DNA from: Prorocentrum cordatum
Lineage: Eukaryota > Sar > Dinophyceae > Prorocentrales > Prorocentraceae
Assembly (NCBI GenBank): GCA_963575745.1
Contig: CAUYUJ010002047.1
Location: forward strand, 487,912-551,911
Direction of reading: 5' to 3'
Length of the DNA stretch: 64,000 nt
Below are positions 61,690-64,000 of the stretch, in pieces (the first letter of the stretch is position 1; every line of letters starts with the position of its first letter). Below the pieces are notes generated by a model. That model made no database searches. It was not told where the DNA came from and saw only the letters and a program-made list of their open reading frames with translations. Position numbers and translations under genes: made by a program.

Positions 61690-61765
61690 CCCGACCCCTA
61701 CGACCCCTAACACTAAACCTCACCGTTTCCCTAACCCCTAACCCTATACCCCCAAACCCTAATCC
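61690..61765. repeat. Degenerate CCCTAA/CCCTAAA-like stretch
   Basis: CCCTAACACTAAACC, CCCTAACCCCTAACCC and AAACCCTAAT. Resembles plant-type telomere repeats but is short and interstitial. Confidence 0.6.
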
Positions 61766-61775
61766 GAGCTTCAAA

Positions 61776-62894
61776 CAGCACTCACTACTCATTACGCACT
61801 ACCCATTCCCAACTACTCACTACTCGATACTCACTTCTCACTACTCACTACTCACTACTCTCGACTCACTACTCACTACCCACTACTCACTACCCACTCA
61901 CCACTATCCACTACTCACGACTCACTACTCACACTTCACTACTCACTACTCACTGCCCGCAACTCACTACTCACTATCCACTACTTCCTACTGGCTACTC
62001 CCTACACGCTACTCACAACTCACTACGCACTACTCAATACTCACTACCCCCTATTCGCTAGTCACTAGATACTAGACACTAGTCACTAGTCGCTACTCTT
62101 CTCTACTCACTACTCACTACTCTGGACTCACCACTTACTATTCACGACCTTCTACTCGCTACCCACTACTCACTACTAGCTACCCACCCCTCCCTTTTCA
62201 CTACTCACTACCCACTACTCCCTTCTCAATACCCACTACTCACTACTCACAACTCAGTTCTTACTACTCGCTTGTCCGTACCCGCTACTCACTACTCCCT
62301 ACTCGCTACTCACTACTGACCTCATTTCTCACTACTCACAACGCCGAACTCGCTACTCACTACTCACAACTCGCTACTCACTACTCGCTACTCACTACTC
62401 ACTCCCAACTACCCACTACTCACTACTCACTACGCACTAGTCACTACTTATTACTCACTACTCGCTACTCACTTCGCACTACTACCTACTCTCTAGTCAC
62501 TACGCACAACTCACTACTCACGATTCACTACTCACTACTCGCTACTCCCTACTCACTATGCGCTACCCGCTTCTCACTACTCACTACCCATTACTCACCA
62601 CCCACTACTCACTACCCACTACTCACTACTCACTACTCCCTGCACCTTACTTCGTACTCACTACTCAGTACTCACTACTGACTACTCTCTAATCGCTACT
62701 CTCTACATACTAGTCAGTACTCACCACTCACAATTGACTACTTTGCTATTCAGTACTCAGCACTCACTACTCACGACCCACCACTCCCCATTCCCTACTC
62801 CCGATGCCCTACTCGCTACTCACTACCCCCTACTCACTATTCACTACTTACTACTCACTACTTACTACACAGTACTCCCTACTCCGTACTCCCT
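61776..62894. repeat. 1.1-kb ACTCACTACT minisatellite
   Basis: Over 100 imperfect 7-10-bp units (ACTCACT, ACTACTC and variants); no strand-specific coding. Confidence 0.95.
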
Positions 62895-63180
62895 ACCCTC
62901 CTTGTCCGGCGCAGAAGGGAGAAGCAGGAGAAGCCCCCTCCCCCCTCCCCAGCCCCCTGTTCGGCGCAAAGGGGGGAGGGGGGGGGTCCGAACCACCCTG
63001 CCTTCCAGCGCCAAGGGGGGAGGGGGGGGGGGAGTCCAGACCTCCCCTCCTCCTTCAAGGGGGGGAGGGGAGAGGGGGGGGGTTCGGAACCCCCCCCTCC
63101 CTTAAGAAGGGGGGAAAGGGGGGGGGTCGAACATCTCACCCCCCCTTTAAAGGGGGGGAGGGGGGGGGGTTCTGCGAGCA
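62895..63180. repeat. G-rich tandem array right of the minisatellite
   Basis: Five units near 45 bp with AAGGGGGGAGGGGGGGG and GTTCGGAACCCC or GTCCGAACC. Related to the array at 61416-61660. Confidence 0.85.
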
Positions 63181-63544
63181 CACACACACCCTTTTCAATG
63201 ACAGGGTGATCCAGTGGCGCGCTTTCCCACTTTTTTGGTATACCTAAAGACTTGTCGAACACGAAAAAAACAAAAAAAAAAAAAAAACGCTTGCAGCGCC
63301 CACCATGAACACGATCACACGATCAACACATACACACACACACCCATACCCAAAGGGAGGACGAAGGGCGCGATGGGTGCGTGCTGTCGGATGGGCGTCC
63401 CCGAACGAACGGGAGCGCCCCCCCCGGTCCGACAACCCGCACGTGTACCCATAGCCCCCCCCCTCCCTCCGACCCCTCTATGGGTATGTGCGTGTGTTGT
63501 TAGTTTGCCGCGCCACTTTTTTCGGTGGTTGCAAAAGTTGCCCC
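63181..63544. other. No gene; A run at 63263-63288
   Basis: Unassigned; CA run near 63335. Confidence 0.35.
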
Positions 63545-63584
63545 TGGCCCAAGTTGCCCCCAGCTTTTCGCTCAATCCTGGAGC
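63545..63584 (-). repeat. Left half of the split homologue of 47640-47793
   Basis: TTGCCCCCAGCTTTTCGCTC matches GTGCCCCCAGCTTCTCGCTC at 47660. Confidence 0.8.
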
Positions 63585-63877
63585 TGGACGGTTTCCCCCG
63601 GGGCCGTAGGCGACCCGAGGAGGGGAGGGCGAGGAGGAGGAGGAGGTGGAGGAGGGGGAGGGGGAGGAGGAGGAGGAGGAGGAGAAGGAGGAGCAGGAGG
63701 AGGAGGAGGAGGGGGAGGAGGAGGAGGAGGAGGAGGAGGAGGAGGAGGCAGGAGGAGGAGGAGGAGGGAGGAGGAGAGAGAGAGGAGGAGAAGGAGGAGG
63801 AGGAGGAGGAGGAAGAGGAGGAGGGAGGAGGAGGAGGAGGATGACAGGTCGCCTAAACCCTTCGGAGAAAACCTACA
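63585..63877 (+). mobile_element. Family G element with GGA centre, 8-bp target duplication and visible empty site
   Basis: Ends TGGACGGTTTCCCCCGGGGC and AACCCTTCGGAGAAAACC-TACA. The centre is about 220 bp of GGA. CCTGGAGC stands at 63577-63584 and 63878-63885. On the minus strand CTCCAG|GTGTAG and CTCCAG|GATTG give a GT-AG intron of 301 nt (63578-63878). Confidence 0.88.
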
Positions 63878-63885
63878 CCTGGAGC

Positions 63886-64000
63886 CCATGGGGTCCTCCT
63901 GGCCTCTTGAGGGGTGCTCTGAAGGCCGTGGGGGCCTTCTTGGAAATCCCCGGGGGCACGTTGAGTCAGGGGCTCCTCCAGCAACACCCGACACGGACAT
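63886..64000 (-). repeat. Right half of the split homologue of 47640-47793; possible exon
   Basis: Minus frame reads ISKKAPTAFRAPLKRPGG. Runs to the window edge, so it is partial. Confidence 0.55.

Noticed and set aside
61690-61765. Chromosome end
   Set aside because: CCCTAA-like units are few, degenerate and followed by over 2 kb of other sequence.

Overview
This window looks like nuclear DNA of a dinoflagellate. Three things suggest it. A KH-domain exon at about 21.65-22.23 kb resembles, from memory, the KH proteins that are abundant in that group. Introns appear to be short inverted-repeat elements with GC-AG or GT-AG ends made from their own target-site duplications (introners, a known feature of dinoflagellate genomes). 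There is also a short CCCTAAA-like stretch near 61.7 kb. No similarity search was run, so the organism call is an inference.

Genes are very sparse. The only protein domain recognised is the KH domain. It sits on the minus strand in a partial gene whose last modelled exons (22225-21652, 21460-21232, 20903-20722) join in one reading frame only if two mobile elements are removed as introns: a family A element of 191 nt, and a family F element that itself contains a family B element. Other exon candidates, all or mostly on the minus strand, lie at 7.3-7.5, 12.3-12.5, 14.3-14.4, 22.5, 26.0-26.1, 33.9-34.0, 34.3-34.5, 42.7, 46.15-46.25, 49.8-49.9, 53.2, 57.8 and 60.9 kb. Three of them (53.2, 57.8, 60.9 kb) are diverged copies of one 51-nt exon with the same borders. 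The window may hold one very long gene with domain repeats, or a tandem array of related genes read right to left.

Most of the rest is repetitive. I use letters for the element families. A (about 185 bp, ends CCCAGACCCCC, 12 copies), B (about 148 bp, ends CCCTGACCTTCCAG, 7 copies plus a fragment), C (about 162 bp, starts TGAAGGGGCCC, 10 copies), D (ends CATCGCTCGGACGT), E (ends AAGTCGGGC.TGTCC), F (ends GTTGGACA.ACCTCC), G (ends GGTTTCCCCGGGGCC, centre filled by GGA repeats), H, K, L, N, O, P, Q, R, S, BB and single foldbacks X, Y, Z. J is a mosaic of CAAGACGGCCC-like short repeats, sometimes as long inverted repeats. Elements are often nested (B in F, P in O, A beside B).

Layout: 0-7 kb, repeats (C, CAA array, K, L, F, E, J, B). 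7-20 kb, GGA/TCC arrays, O, D, A, M, S, H, C, L and N elements with three exon candidates. 20-22.5 kb, the KH gene. 22.5-34.5 kb, dense E, D, S, K, R, A, B, C, V and W elements with further exon candidates. 34.5-45.5 kb, J arrays, a 90-bp satellite, C and A copies, a foldback, a poly-T/A tract, a large GGA array and nested O/P. 45.5-50 kb, A, Z, E, Q, an 800-bp TCC tract and a CAT array. 50-64 kb, J, Q, R, E, G, BB, C, B and A elements, large GGA/TCC arrays, the three copies of the 51-nt exon, a 1.1-kb ACTCACT minisatellite, and a G element at 63.6-63.9 kb whose empty counterpart is visible at 47.65 kb.

The unifying idea is that this DNA has been built by waves of small inverted-repeat elements, some acting as introns, several of which carry or nucleate the trinucleotide arrays that dominate the window.
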